A stretch of DNA of 64,000 nt from PALSA-1316 sp964499365 (GCA_964499365.1 CAZCKU010000009.1:115389-179388); one strand, 5' to 3'. Shown: positions 24,408-33,627, numbered from the stretch's first letter. Notes: generated from the letters alone by a model not told the origin. Numbers and translations are program-made.

Positions 24408-27083
24408 ATGACAGAGTTACTCAAAGGCTATAACCCAAAAGGCGTAGAAGAAAAATGGTATGACCACTGGATGGCCGAAGGACTATTCAAGGCCGATCCC
24501 GCTTCACCGGCCCGGCCGTTCAGTATCGTCATTCCGCCGCCGAACGTCACCGGCTCGCTCCATATGGGTCACGCACTGAATGCAACGCTCCAGGATATCC
24601 TCGCACGCTGGAAGCGCATGTCGGGCTACAGTGTCCTCTGGGTACCGGGCACCGACCACGCCGGCATCGCCACACAAAACGTCGTCGAACGCCAGATCTC
24701 TGCCGAAGGCATTGACCGCCACTGGCTGGGACGGGAGGCCTTCATCGAACGGGTGTGGAAATGGAAAGCTGAATACGGCGGCCGTATCATCCACCAGCTC
24801 AAGCGGATCGGCAGTTCCTGCGATTGGTCACGGGAGCGCTTCACCCTCGACAGCGGCCTTTCAAAGGCGGTGCTTGAGGTCTTCGTCAGCCTGTACGAGC
24901 AGGGTCTGATATACCGCGACAACCGTCTGATCAACTGGTGTCCCCGCTGCCATACCGCGCTCTCGGACATCGAGGTCGAACATGAGGATTTTGAGGGGCT
25001 CCTGACCTACATCCAGTACCCGCTGGAAGACGGAAGCGGACATATCGTCGTCGCGACCACGAGGCCGGAGACGCTTCTCGGCGATACCGCTGTAGCGGTG
25101 AACCCGGACGACGAGCGATATGCCGGCCTGATCGGCAAGACCGTTCTCCTGCCCCTCACCCAGCGGAGGATCCCTGTCATCGGGGACGCTGCCGTAGATC
25201 CTGCATTCGGCACCGGTGCCGTCAAGGTCACGCCGGCCCATGACTTTAATGACGAGGCCATGGCACGGCGGCAGGACCCGCCGCTTCCCTTTATCAGCGT
25301 CATCGGCGTCGACGGCAAGATGACCGACCTGGCCGGTGCGCCGTATGCAGGGCTCGACCGGTATGACTGCCGGAAGACGGTAATCAGGGAACTGAAGGAA
25401 CTCGGCCTCATGGTAAAACAGGAAAAACACAGCCATGCGATCGGCCAGTGTTACCGCTGCAAGACGACCATTGAACCCCTTGCCACGCTGCAGTGGTATG
25501 TAAGGATAAAGCCCCTCGCAGAGGACGCCATCAGGGCCGTCAGGGACGGAGACATCAGCATTGTGCCGGCGTCCTGGGAAAACACCTATTTTTCGTGGAT
25601 GGAAAACATCAACGACTGGTGCATCTCACGCCAGATATGGTGGGGCCACCGGATACCCGCCTGGTATTGTGACGCCTGCGGAGAGGTCATCGTTTCCCGG
25701 CAGACACCGACAGCCTGCACCAAATGCGGCCATGGTTCTCTCCGCCAGGATGAAGATGTCCTCGACACGTGGTTCTCCTCTGCCCTCTGGCCCTTTTCGA
25801 CCCTCGGCTGGCCGGACAAGACAGCCGAACTGGCAAAGTATTATCCGACCTCGGTCCTGATCACCGGGTTTGACATCATCTTCTTCTGGGTGGCGCGGAT
25901 GATCATGATGGGCCTGAAGTTCATGGATGAAAAACCGTTCAGCACCGTCTATATCCATGCACTGGTGCGGGATGCGAGCGGCCAGAAGATGTCCAAGTCG
26001 AAAGGGAATGTCGTCGACCCCCTGATCATGATCGAGAAGTACGGGACTGACGCCTTCAGGTTCACCCTGACCGCGTTTGCCGCCCAGGGCAGGGACGTCA
26101 GATTTTCCGAGGAGAGGGTTGAAGGGTACCGGCATTTCGTCAACAAGCTCTGGAACGCGTCGCGGTTCATCCTCTCGAACGCCGGGGATGCCCGTCTGCC
26201 CCAGTCGGTCTCACCCGCTTCTCTCGACATCGGCAGCAGGTGGATCCTGAGCCGACTTGCGGCCGCAGCCGCAGAGGTCAACAGGGCGCTTGAGGATTAT
26301 CGCTTCAACGACGCAGCCGGCAGCCTGTATCACTTCATCTGGCATGAGCTCTGTGACTGGTACATCGAAATGGTAAAACCCGTCCTGTACACGGAATCGG
26401 AGCAGAAGGCCGCGGTTCAGGAATGTCTGCTGTATATCATCGACAACACCCTGCGGCTCCTCCATCCCTTTATGCCTTTCGTCACCGAGGAAATCTGGCA
26501 GAACATTCCCGAAGCCCGTGAGAAAGGCAGGAGCATCATGATCGCCGCCTATCCTGACACCCTGCCCCGGGATGAGGAAGCAGAGGCGGAGATGGAGGTG
26601 ATCATGGAGATCGTCATGGGTATCCGTACGATCCGCGGTGAACTCAACCTTTCTCCGGCCCTGGAACTCAGGGCCGCCGTCAGGACCCGCACACCACAGG
26701 CCGAAGAGGTCATCGGCAGAAATCTTGCCTGCATCAGAAAACTCGCGCGGGCCGACATCATCGGCGTCGGCGGAAGTGTCACCAAGCCGAAAGGCTCCGC
26801 GGCCGCGATCAGGACATTCGCGGAGGTCTATGTCCCTCTGGAAGGGCTCCTGGACCTCAGGGCAGAAATCGAACGCCTCAGGAAGGAAGACAAGAAGCTC
26901 GATGAGACCGTCGATTTTCTGAACAAAAAGCTCCTGAACGAGGACTTTCTGAGGAGGGCGCCTAAGGATATCGTCGCAAAGGAAAAGGAGAAATACGACG
27001 AGAGCCTCAGAAAGAAGGAGCGGATACAGGATAACATTCGGAAACTTTATGAAGCAGGGGGTAACGAAGATGGAGAAGACTGA
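24408..27083 (+). CDS. valS: Valyl-tRNA synthetase
   Basis: An 891-residue class I synthetase. HIGH-type motif PPPNVTGSLHMGHAL lies near residue 45, an editing (CP1) domain follows (TTRPETLLGDTAVAV), and the KMSKS loop reads GQKMSKSKGNVVDP. An anticodon-binding domain comes next and the ValRS-specific C-terminal coiled coil (RKEDKKLDETVDFLNKKLLN) completes it. It starts right after the preceding terminator, with no clear Shine-Dalgarno. The next gene overlaps its end by 14 bases. Confidence 0.96.
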   Translation: MTELLKGYNPKGVEEKWYDHWMAEGLFKADPASPARPFSIVIPPPNVTGSLHMGHALNATLQDILARWKRMSGYSVLWVPGTDHAGIATQNVVERQISAEGIDRHWLGREAFIERVWKWKAEYGGRIIHQLKRIGSSCDWSRERFTLDSGLSKAVLEVFVSLYEQGLIYRDNRLINWCPRCHTALSDIEVEHEDFEGLLTYIQYPLEDGSGHIVVATTRPETLLGDTAVAVNPDDERYAGLIGKTVLLPLTQRRIPVIGDAAVDPAFGTGAVKVTPAHDFNDEAMARRQDPPLPFISVIGVDGKMTDLAGAPYAGLDRYDCRKTVIRELKELGLMVKQEKHSHAIGQCYRCKTTIEPLATLQWYVRIKPLAEDAIRAVRDGDISIVPASWENTYFSWMENINDWCISRQIWWGHRIPAWYCDACGEVIVSRQTPTACTKCGHGSLRQDEDVLDTWFSSALWPFSTLGWPDKTAELAKYYPTSVLITGFDIIFFWVARMIMMGLKFMDEKPFSTVYIHALVRDASGQKMSKSKGNVVDPLIMIEKYGTDAFRFTLTAFAAQGRDVRFSEERVEGYRHFVNKLWNASRFILSNAGDARLPQSVSPASLDIGSRWILSRLAAAAAEVNRALEDYRFNDAAGSLYHFIWHELCDWYIEMVKPVLYTESEQKAAVQECLLYIIDNTLRLLHPFMPFVTEEIWQNIPEAREKGRSIMIAAYPDTLPRDEEAEAEMEVIMEIVMGIRTIRGELNLSPALELRAAVRTRTPQAEEVIGRNLACIRKLARADIIGVGGSVTKPKGSAAAIRTFAEVYVPLEGLLDLRAEIERLRKEDKKLDETVDFLNKKLLNEDFLRRAPKDIVAKEKEKYDESLRKKERIQDNIRKLYEAGGNEDGED

Positions 27084-27552
27084 GCAGGTACTGCAGGGAA
27101 AAGATCTGGACATCGTCGAGGGCGAGCTTGTCCGGATAAGCCAGAGTACGGTCAGAAATGTCGAAGGCAGCCATGTTGAGATGCAGCAGGTGGCGGCCCT
27201 GAGCATCGACGGGGAGAAGGTAGAGGCGGCACAGTCCGCAGCACTGCTGCTGCATGGCGAAACCGTCTCGCTTCATCAGAGTGCCGCAGGCGCAGTGGTC
27301 AGCGGGGCAACTGAACTCAACTATTCCTTCACCCCTCTTTCGGTGTCGAAGGGCGAGACGAGCATGAACAACAGCGCTGCGGGAATTGTGGCCTCGGGAA
27401 CGGTCAGGACAGAGAACAGCGCTTCGGTACTGCTTCTTGCCAACAGGGTAGAAGGTGATGTCTCCACCCTGCTCGACTGGAAATCCGCTCTGGCACTCGG
27501 CGCGGTTTTGGGCGGGGTATTCGGCATCTTTACTCTGCTCAGAAGGAAGTAG
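27070..27552 (+). CDS. Repeat protein, beta-solenoid-like, with C-terminal membrane anchor
   Basis: A 160-residue protein, starting at ATG 27070, that overlaps valS by 14 bases. From residue ~12 to ~135 it has degenerate ~15-17 residue repeats with recurrent QSAA or NSAA turns (VEAAQSAALLLHG; VSLHQSAAGAVVSG; MNNSAAGIVASG), a pattern like a beta-solenoid. The last 20 residues (ALALGAVLGGVFGIFTLLRRK) form one hydrophobic helix with a basic end, so it is probably tail-anchored. Function unknown. Similar repeat proteins occur in other phyla, but I cannot name the family. Confidence 0.75.
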   Translation: MEKTEQVLQGKDLDIVEGELVRISQSTVRNVEGSHVEMQQVAALSIDGEKVEAAQSAALLLHGETVSLHQSAAGAVVSGATELNYSFTPLSVSKGETSMNNSAAGIVASGTVRTENSASVLLLANRVEGDVSTLLDWKSALALGAVLGGVFGIFTLLRRK

Positions 27553-27554
27553 CG

Positions 27555-28388
27555 GTGGATATTCCCTCAGGAGTCAGCGAACTCATCCGGCATGCGCTGG
27601 AAGAGGACATCGGGCATGGGGACATCACCACCTCGCTCATCGTCCCCCCGGAAAACACCTCACGGGCGCTGTATATTGCCAAGGGGAGTTTTGTGCTGGC
27701 CGGCCTTCCCTTTGCGCAGGAGGTGTTCAGCATACTGGATCCTGAAATCAGATTCACCATGTTTCATCACGACGGCGCAAAGGTCTCCAGGGGTGACGTG
27801 CTCGGGGAAGTCTCCGGAAAAACACGGGTCCTGCTTGCCGGCGAACGGGTCAGTCTGAATCTCCTGCAACGGCTCTCGGGTATTGCGACGCTGACCAGCC
27901 AGTTCGTAGACCTTGTCCGGGGAACAAATGCCCGGATCGTTGATACCCGGAAGACCACGCCGGGGCTGAGGTTCATGGAAAAATATGCGGTCAAGATGGG
28001 CGGCGGACTGAACCACCGTTTCGGCCTCTTTGACGGAATACTGATCAAGGACAACCATATCGAGGAGGTCGGCAGCATCACCGATGCGGTCTCGAGGGCC
28101 AAGGCTGGCCATCACCTCACCAAGATAGAGGTCGAGGTCGAGAACCTTAAGGATCTCCAGGAGGCTATTGATGCCGGGGCCGATATCATCATGCTCGACA
28201 ATATGCCGCCCCATGATATGGTCGAGGCGGTCAAGCTGGCCGGGGGCAGGGTAACCATAGAGGCATCCGGCAATATGACCCTCGCCAATATCAGGGAGGT
28301 GGCAGAAACCGGGGTGGACCTGATTTCAGTCGGCGCCCTGACGCACTCCGCAACCGCCGCAGACATCAGCATGAAGATCGTCAAGTAA
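27555..28388 (+). CDS. nadC: Nicotinate-nucleotide pyrophosphorylase (carboxylating)
   Basis: A 277-residue quinolinate phosphoribosyltransferase of de novo NAD synthesis (quinolinate + PRPP to nicotinate mononucleotide + CO2). Visible: ALEEDIGHGDITTS, the quinolinate-binding VDTRKTTPGLRFMEKYAVKMGGG motif region (key residues Arg, Lys, Lys) and IMLDNMPPHDMVEAV. It starts with GTG 27555, two bases after the previous stop, with AGAAGGAAG upstream. nadA/nadB are not in this window. Confidence 0.95.
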   Translation: MDIPSGVSELIRHALEEDIGHGDITTSLIVPPENTSRALYIAKGSFVLAGLPFAQEVFSILDPEIRFTMFHHDGAKVSRGDVLGEVSGKTRVLLAGERVSLNLLQRLSGIATLTSQFVDLVRGTNARIVDTRKTTPGLRFMEKYAVKMGGGLNHRFGLFDGILIKDNHIEEVGSITDAVSRAKAGHHLTKIEVEVENLKDLQEAIDAGADIIMLDNMPPHDMVEAVKLAGGRVTIEASGNMTLANIREVAETGVDLISVGALTHSATAADISMKIVK

Positions 28389-28455
28389 GAAACGGGCAGC
28401 ATTCTGATAAGGGATGCCTTCGGGCACCAGGGGCTGTCAAAGGAGACAGGACGCG

Positions 28456-28869
28456 ATGGAATGGTCTGAGGACCTGGCGACCGGGATCGGCAGTATTGAT
28501 GACCAGCACCGGGAACTGATCAACAGAATAAACGCATTGGTGGCCGCGATAAAGCAGAAGATCTGCAGACAGACGATCGGCGAGACCTTTGCCTTCCTCG
28601 AAGACTACGTGGTCTCCCATTTCGGCGAGGAAGAGGCGCTCATGAGACGCCATGCCTATCCTGAATACCCCCAGCACAGGACACAACACGGTATCTTCAT
28701 GGACAATCTTGCCGAACTCAGAAAAGAACTCGTTGCACTCGAAGGCGGCACGAAGCCGGGATCCTATGATCTTTCTGTTGAAACGAACCGTGTGGTGGTC
28801 GACTGGATACGGACGCATATTCTGTCTGTCGACAAGAGGCTGGGCCATTTTCTGAAGCAGAAAATCTGA
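28456..28869 (+). CDS. Bacteriohemerythrin
   Basis: A 137-residue single-domain hemerythrin with all di-iron ligands in place: IDDQHRELI, HFGEEEALMRRH, HRTQHGIFM and DWIRTHIL. It reversibly binds oxygen and may protect against or sense O2 in an anaerobe or microaerophile; no signalling domain is fused. ATG 28456 is preferred because AAAGGAGA lies upstream and the protein then starts MEWSEDLATGIGSID, as in the family. Confidence 0.93.
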   Translation: MEWSEDLATGIGSIDDQHRELINRINALVAAIKQKICRQTIGETFAFLEDYVVSHFGEEEALMRRHAYPEYPQHRTQHGIFMDNLAELRKELVALEGGTKPGSYDLSVETNRVVVDWIRTHILSVDKRLGHFLKQKI

Positions 28870-28875
28870 TATACT
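28867..28875 (+). promoter_or_regulatory. Extended -10 element before acyP
   Basis: TGATATACT matches an extended -10 (TGnTATAAT) and ends 9 bases before the GTG start at 28885. The predicted leader is only about three bases. No -35 of note. Confidence 0.45.
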
Positions 28876-28884
28876 AGAGCCACT

Positions 28885-29163
28885 GTGAATACCGTCAGAG
28901 CGCATCTAATGGTCAGGGGCAGGGTCCAGGGGGTTTTCTACCGGTCCTTTACCAGGAACGTCGCCCTGAAACTCGGCCTGCAGGGGTGGGTCAGGAATAA
29001 TCCCGACGGAAGCGTGGAAGCGGTTTTTGAAGGTGACACGCAGCTTATCGAACAGGCTGTCCAGGAATGCCGCAGGGGTCCCATTGGCTCACGTGTAACG
29101 GAAATTGACATTTCCCGGGACGAGCAACTCCAGGGGCATGCAGGGTTCGAGATACGGTACTGA
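28885..29163 (+). CDS. acyP: Acylphosphatase
   Basis: A 92-residue small enzyme that hydrolyses acyl phosphates such as acetyl phosphate. The signature VRGRVQGVFYRSFTRNVA holds the catalytic Arg, and GWVRNNPDGSVEAVFEG holds the catalytic Asn. The start is GTG 28885 (an in-frame ATG at 28909 is also possible). It sits between the hemerythrin and an MshEN protein with no obvious functional link. Confidence 0.93.
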   Translation: MNTVRAHLMVRGRVQGVFYRSFTRNVALKLGLQGWVRNNPDGSVEAVFEGDTQLIEQAVQECRRGPIGSRVTEIDISRDEQLQGHAGFEIRY

Positions 29164-29172
29164 ATTCTAACC

Positions 29173-29859
29173 ATGAAGACGAGAAAGAAACTGGGAGAGA
29201 TGCTGCTTGAGGCGGGAGTCATCGATGATTTCCAGCTCAGGGCCGCCCTGACGTACCAGAGTGAATGGGGCGGAAGACTCGGGTCGGTCCTGGTCAGGAA
29301 GGGCTTCCTTTCTGAAAGGGAGCTGCTTTCGGCGATTGTTGAACAGTACGGCATCAAAAGCATATCTCTCGATGCCATCGAGAGGCCGACCGAGGAGGTC
29401 CTGAGTCTCGTCAAGGCAGATATAGCAAAGAAGTTCTGCATCTTTCCCCTTGAATACGATGGCAAGACCCTGCTGGCTGCGATGGCAGACCCGACAGACC
29501 TCAAGACGATTGACGATATCAGTTTCATGCTCGGGACGCGGATCAAGCCGGTGCTGGCCCTCGAGTCCGAAATCATGCGCGCAATCGGAAGGCATTATAA
29601 AGGCGCAGGGGCGGGAGATGCAGGCCGTACTGCCTGGCAGGGCTCTGCTTCAGCTGACCGGGTCAGGGACAGGACCGCCGAAGCCCCCCATCAATCAATA
29701 AACACCGTGCAGGAAAAAATACCGGTTGCCGAATATTCCGGACGTCAGGCGATCGAAGGCCTGATAGATCTCCTGATCGACAAGGGGATCATCACGAAAG
29801 AGGAGCTGATCAGGAAAATGGTCCTGAAGGGTACTCCTCAGATCCGCATCGGTGATTAG
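29173..29859 (+). CDS. MshEN (GspE N-terminal) domain protein
   Basis: A 228-residue protein whose first ~145 residues match the N-terminal domains of type II secretion/pilus ATPases: KKLGEMLLEAGVIDDFQLRAAL, then GRLGSVLVRKGFLSERELLSAI and the second half FCIFPLEYDGKTLLAAMADPTD. No ATPase domain follows. Residues ~150-200 look disordered, and a short helical end (IEGLIDLLIDKGIITKEELIRKM) repeats the helical pattern. MshEN domains often bind c-di-GMP, so a sensor role is a reasonable but untested idea. It precedes bioB by 27 bases without overlap. Confidence 0.82.
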   Translation: MKTRKKLGEMLLEAGVIDDFQLRAALTYQSEWGGRLGSVLVRKGFLSERELLSAIVEQYGIKSISLDAIERPTEEVLSLVKADIAKKFCIFPLEYDGKTLLAAMADPTDLKTIDDISFMLGTRIKPVLALESEIMRAIGRHYKGAGAGDAGRTAWQGSASADRVRDRTAEAPHQSINTVQEKIPVAEYSGRQAIEGLIDLLIDKGIITKEELIRKMVLKGTPQIRIGD

Positions 29860-29886
29860 CCTGCTTCTTTTGGGGTTGCCTCTTTT

Positions 29887-30855
29887 ATGCTGCTGAACCA
29901 GGTTGAAGAAGCGGTCCTCTCCGGAGAGGACATCAGCAGGGAACAGGCAGCCGCACTGTCAGCCCTCTCGGGACAGGACTGCTTTGAGCTCTTTGCACTG
30001 GCAAACAGAACAAGGGCACGCTTCCGCAGCGACACCGTCGATCTCTGCTCCATTATCAATGCCAAGTCCGGGGCCTGCTCCGAAGACTGCTCCTTCTGCG
30101 CCCAATCCTCGGGAAGCAGCGCGGCCATAAGCAGGTACGGCCTGGTCGATCGTGATCAGGTCATGCAGTCTGCTGCTGCAGCCCGCCAGGCAGGTGCCCG
30201 CCGCTTTTGCATCGTGACCAGCGGCAGGAGGGTCTCGAAACTGGAGCTGGAAGATATTGCCGCCATGATTGCCGGGGTCGGCTCTCTGGGCCTCCTGCCC
30301 TGCGCAACACTGGGCCTGCTGACCGCCGATGATCTTGCACTTCTGAAAAAGGCAGGCCTCCGGCGGTACCACAACAACCTTGAAACGTCCGAGAGTTTTT
30401 TCCCCGCTGTCTGCAGGACGCATACCTGGAAGCAGAAGGTCGACACGCTCAGGGCAGCGAAGGCGGCCGGACTGACGGTCTGTTCCGGAGGGATCTTCGG
30501 ACTGGGGGAGTCCTGGGAAGACAGGATTGACCTGGCGTTCTCGCTGAAGGAACTAGCCCCTGATTCCGTACCGATCAATTTTCTGACGCCGATCGCGGGT
30601 ACCCCGCTTGAGAAGCAGACGCCCCTCGCGCCCCTTGAGGCCCTGAAGATCATCAGCCTCTACCGCCTGATCCTGCCGGACAAGGAGATACGCGTCTGCG
30701 GCGGCAGGATACAGACGCTCGGGGAGCTGAACGCCTTTGTTTTTTTTGCGGGCGCGGACGGACTGCTGACCGGCAACTATCTGACGACCCTGGGGCGAAA
30801 CTTCGACGACGACCGTCGCCTTATCAGCCAGTGCGGTCTCCGGCCCCTCCCCTGA
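29887..30855 (+). CDS. bioB: Biotin synthase
   Basis: A 322-residue radical SAM enzyme that inserts sulfur into dethiobiotin. The SAM cluster motif is C64-x3-C68-x2-C71 in SGACSEDCSFCAQ. Further [2Fe-2S] ligands and motifs include RRYHNNLETSESFF and GGIFGLGESWEDR. Final motifs are GGRIQTL and NYLTTLGR. Downstream, bioW starts two bases past its stop, so the two form a biotin-synthesis unit. bioA, bioD and bioF are not visible here. There is no obvious Shine-Dalgarno at ATG 29887. Confidence 0.96.
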   Translation: MLLNQVEEAVLSGEDISREQAAALSALSGQDCFELFALANRTRARFRSDTVDLCSIINAKSGACSEDCSFCAQSSGSSAAISRYGLVDRDQVMQSAAAARQAGARRFCIVTSGRRVSKLELEDIAAMIAGVGSLGLLPCATLGLLTADDLALLKKAGLRRYHNNLETSESFFPAVCRTHTWKQKVDTLRAAKAAGLTVCSGGIFGLGESWEDRIDLAFSLKELAPDSVPINFLTPIAGTPLEKQTPLAPLEALKIISLYRLILPDKEIRVCGGRIQTLGELNAFVFFAGADGLLTGNYLTTLGRNFDDDRRLISQCGLRPLP

Positions 30856-30857
30856 CT

Positions 30858-31694
30858 ATGCTCTACAGTGTCAGGATGCGGGCCTCGAAGACAGCCGGGG
30901 CACGGGGCACGGGGCAGGTGCGGGAAGAAAGATCCCGGGATATGCACATCTCCGGGGCTGAAGGACTCTACGGAAGAGACGAGATCTCAGGTGCGGTCGG
31001 CAGCTATCTGCAGAGGGCACTGGAACATCCGCGGGGCAACCCCGACCATATCTCGCTCACCGTCGAGAAGATCAGGGCACGGCCGCGGCAGATTCCCTCT
31101 CTCATGCTCAGAACCGCTGAAAACAGAACAGTCCCCGCTGCGCGGACCTTCGCACGGAGTATGCTGCGCGGACTGTTGATATCTGATACGGCGATACAGA
31201 GGGCGTTCGAACTGCTGGGCGGGGAGGCGTCAATGCGTGGTGCCGCACTCCTGGGGGCCGGATCAGGGAAGAGGCTTGAACCCGACAGGGCCAGGGGTAT
31301 CAGAGTCTCGAGGCTCGGCCTCAGCAGGACTGCAGGGGCCCTGCTCAGTGCGGCACTGACACGCGTTGACCTAAACACAGAGACAGTCAGGGAGGCGCTG
31401 GTCCTTGCATCAAAGGTCGCTTCCTGCGGGGGCATCGTTGCCGAGGTCTGCATCTCGGACGACCCGGATTATACGACCGGTTATATCTCCTCGAGGGGCT
31501 TCGGGTACATACGGGTCCCTCATTTCAAGAAAAAAAATTCCCGGTCAGGCGGTCGTGTATTTTTTTTGCAGGAAGGAGCGGACAGGGACAGGATCATTGC
31601 CTATCTCGAAAAGACCCCGGTCTTCGTAAACAGAATCGCGCCCTGCTTCGGTATATCTTCCCCGGATGAACTCCTCGGTCATCATAATCTATAA
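30858..31694 (+). CDS. bioW: 6-carboxyhexanoate--CoA ligase (pimeloyl-CoA synthase)
   Basis: A 278-residue BioW enzyme that activates pimelate with CoA at the expense of ATP, giving the first biotin precursor. Conserved blocks: LYSVRMRASK at the N-terminus, HISGAEGLY, RGIRVSRLGLSRTAG, and CISDDPDYTTGYISSRGFGYIR, matching the Bacillus enzyme. BioW is typical of Bacillota and some deep-branching groups (for example Aquifex), an alternative to BioC/BioH. It follows bioB closely, and its last 29 bases overlap the next gene. I chose ATG 30858; an upstream frame overlapping bioB is not needed. Confidence 0.92.
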   Translation: MLYSVRMRASKTAGARGTGQVREERSRDMHISGAEGLYGRDEISGAVGSYLQRALEHPRGNPDHISLTVEKIRARPRQIPSLMLRTAENRTVPAARTFARSMLRGLLISDTAIQRAFELLGGEASMRGAALLGAGSGKRLEPDRARGIRVSRLGLSRTAGALLSAALTRVDLNTETVREALVLASKVASCGGIVAEVCISDDPDYTTGYISSRGFGYIRVPHFKKKNSRSGGRVFFLQEGADRDRIIAYLEKTPVFVNRIAPCFGISSPDELLGHHNL

Positions 31695-32550
31695 CCCGGC
31701 CGCCCGGAGGGCGGTCCGGGAGAAGGTCGACGCAGCCCGCTCTTTCTGGGTCAGTAGAGGCCTTGTTCCGGAGGTGCTCTGTACCGCGAAAAGCGGCGAT
31801 GCAGAGGCCTTCGCTCGCGAGGCCGCCCGACAGAAGCCTCATCTGGTCATAGCAGCCGGCGGTGACGGAACCATCAACGAAGTAATGAATGGCATGGCCT
31901 TCTCCGAAGTCCCCGTCGCCGTGCTCCCCCTGGGGACGACGAATGTCCTGGCCCGGGAGATATACCGGGACCGGAGGACCGGTGCCATACTCGAAGCCAT
32001 CGCCAACGGAACACCAAAGCAGATCTCCCTCGGCCGGATAACCTGCCTTCGCAGCGGCACCCCGGTGTCACGCTACTTCTGCCTGATGGCGGGAATCGGG
32101 TTTGATGGCCAGACAGTACGTGATGTGAATCTGCAGCTCAAAAAGCGCACGGGTCCCGGGGCCTATGTCCTCAGCGGCATGCGCACCCTTCTCTCCTATG
32201 ATCCCGGGGAGATCTCCCTGACAATCGACGGCAGGGAGGTCCATGGCTTTGCCGCGATCATCGGAAATATTTCGCGCTACGGCGGAGATTTCAGGGTAAC
32301 GCCGGACGCCCGCCTTGAGGAACCAGCGCTCTACGCATGCGTGTTCCAGGGGAAAAAGCGGTCCGACCTGCTCAGATATGTTCTCCTGCTGCCGTTCGGC
32401 AGACATATCAGTGCCCGCGATGTTCGCTACCTCCGTGCCGGGGAGATAACCGTACGGGGTTCATCACCGGTTCAGATTGACGGCGATTATTTCGGCACAA
32501 CGCCGGCGAGTATTACCGTAGCCAGGGATGTGATACGGCTTATCTGCTGA
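31666..32550 (+). CDS. Diacylglycerol kinase / YegS-like lipid kinase
   Basis: A 294-residue cytosolic lipid kinase with the DAGK catalytic domain: GGDGTINEVMNGM (ATP-binding), PLGTTNVLAREIY, then a beta-sandwich C-terminal domain ending VQIDGDYFGTTPASI. It may phosphorylate diacylglycerol, phosphatidylglycerol or another lipid alcohol; the substrate is not readable. It overlaps the end of bioW by 29 bases, and the tail converges with mnmA by 11 bases. Confidence 0.88.
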   Translation: MNSSVIIIYNPAARRAVREKVDAARSFWVSRGLVPEVLCTAKSGDAEAFAREAARQKPHLVIAAGGDGTINEVMNGMAFSEVPVAVLPLGTTNVLAREIYRDRRTGAILEAIANGTPKQISLGRITCLRSGTPVSRYFCLMAGIGFDGQTVRDVNLQLKKRTGPGAYVLSGMRTLLSYDPGEISLTIDGREVHGFAAIIGNISRYGGDFRVTPDARLEEPALYACVFQGKKRSDLLRYVLLLPFGRHISARDVRYLRAGEITVRGSSPVQIDGDYFGTTPASITVARDVIRLIC

Positions 32551-33622
32551 GCCCCGGCCGCATGGCCATGACAATCCCGCCTCCCAGAACCATATCGCCG
32601 TCATAGAAAACTGCGCTCTGTCCCGGTGCCGGGGCCCATACAGGGTCATCAAAAACAATCCTCGCCGTTGTTCCCCTGGTCTCGATCATTGCAGGGGAAT
32701 CCTTCATCATCGAGCGGACCTTCACTCCAGCCCTGAATACAGGCTGCACCGGCTTCTGAATCCAGTGGAGCTGATTTACTTCCACCTCCCTGCAGGCCGC
32801 ATCCTCCCGCGGACCGACGTGCACCGCCCTGCTTGCCGTATCGATCCTCGTGACATACAGGGGAGTCAGCGACGGGATACCGAGCCCCTTCCTCTGGCCG
32901 ACCGTATACCGGTAGATGCCCTGATGCCTGCCTACCTCCCTTCCGCTCCTGTCGATGACAGGCCCCGGGACATTCAGGGAGGGGTCATACTTCTGCAGGA
33001 AACTGCAATAGTCATTATCTTCGATAAAACAGATCTCCTGGCTTTCGGGCCAGTATGCAGCCTCAAGACCGAGCGCCCGGGCCTTTTCCCTCACCTCTGT
33101 TTTTCGCAGCGTGCCCAGGGGCAGTACCAGACGCCGAAGTTCCTCCTCCCGGAGAATATAGAGAACGTACGATTGGTCCTTTCTCTCATCAAGGCCCTTT
33201 TTCAGCGATACCCCCGCGTCCCCTGTACTGCAGTCCCTCACGACCCTCGCATAATGGCCGGTCGCGATATAGTCGGCCCCTCGCCTTACGGCCTCCTGCA
33301 GGAGATAGGGAAACTTTATCGTGCGGTTGCAGAGGATGCAGGGGTTCGGCGTCATCCCCCTGGCATACGCCTCAGCGAACGGTTCAATCACCTGCCTGCT
33401 GAACTCTTCCCGCACGTCCAGGGAATCGTGCCGGATGCCGAGGCGGCCGGCAGTACGTCCCGCGCTCTGCGCAGAACTCAGGGAACAGCAGCCGGAAAGA
33501 CTTTCGCGGGCCTGCCAGAGGATGAAGCTGACCCCTTCGACCTCATAACCCTCTTCCTTTAACAGTGCCGCGGACACGCTAGAATCTACTCCGCCGCTCA
33601 TTCCAAGAATCACCTTTGGCAT
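32540..33622 (-). CDS. mnmA: tRNA-specific 2-thiouridylase
   Basis: A 360-residue enzyme making s2U34 in tRNA-Lys, Glu and Gln. The PP-loop SGGVDSSVSAALL binds ATP. The catalytic cysteines are in NPCILCNRTIKF and the resolving cysteine in ESQEICFIED. Further motifs are YIATGHYAR and GQRKGLG. It is convergent with the lipid kinase and divergent from the PstS-like gene. There is no Shine-Dalgarno before ATG 33622; an extended -10 sits five bases upstream. Confidence 0.95.
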   Translation of the reverse strand: MPKVILGMSGGVDSSVSAALLKEEGYEVEGVSFILWQARESLSGCCSLSSAQSAGRTAGRLGIRHDSLDVREEFSRQVIEPFAEAYARGMTPNPCILCNRTIKFPYLLQEAVRRGADYIATGHYARVVRDCSTGDAGVSLKKGLDERKDQSYVLYILREEELRRLVLPLGTLRKTEVREKARALGLEAAYWPESQEICFIEDNDYCSFLQKYDPSLNVPGPVIDRSGREVGRHQGIYRYTVGQRKGLGIPSLTPLYVTRIDTASRAVHVGPREDAACREVEVNQLHWIQKPVQPVFRAGVKVRSMMKDSPAMIETRGTTARIVFDDPVWAPAPGQSAVFYDGDMVLGGGIVMAMRPGLSR

Positions 33623-33627
33623 TCTTT

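Noticed and set aside
28414..28434. GATGCC-TTCG-GGCACC hairpin before bacteriohemerythrin as a terminator
   Set aside because: The stem is short with mismatches and no T tract follows.
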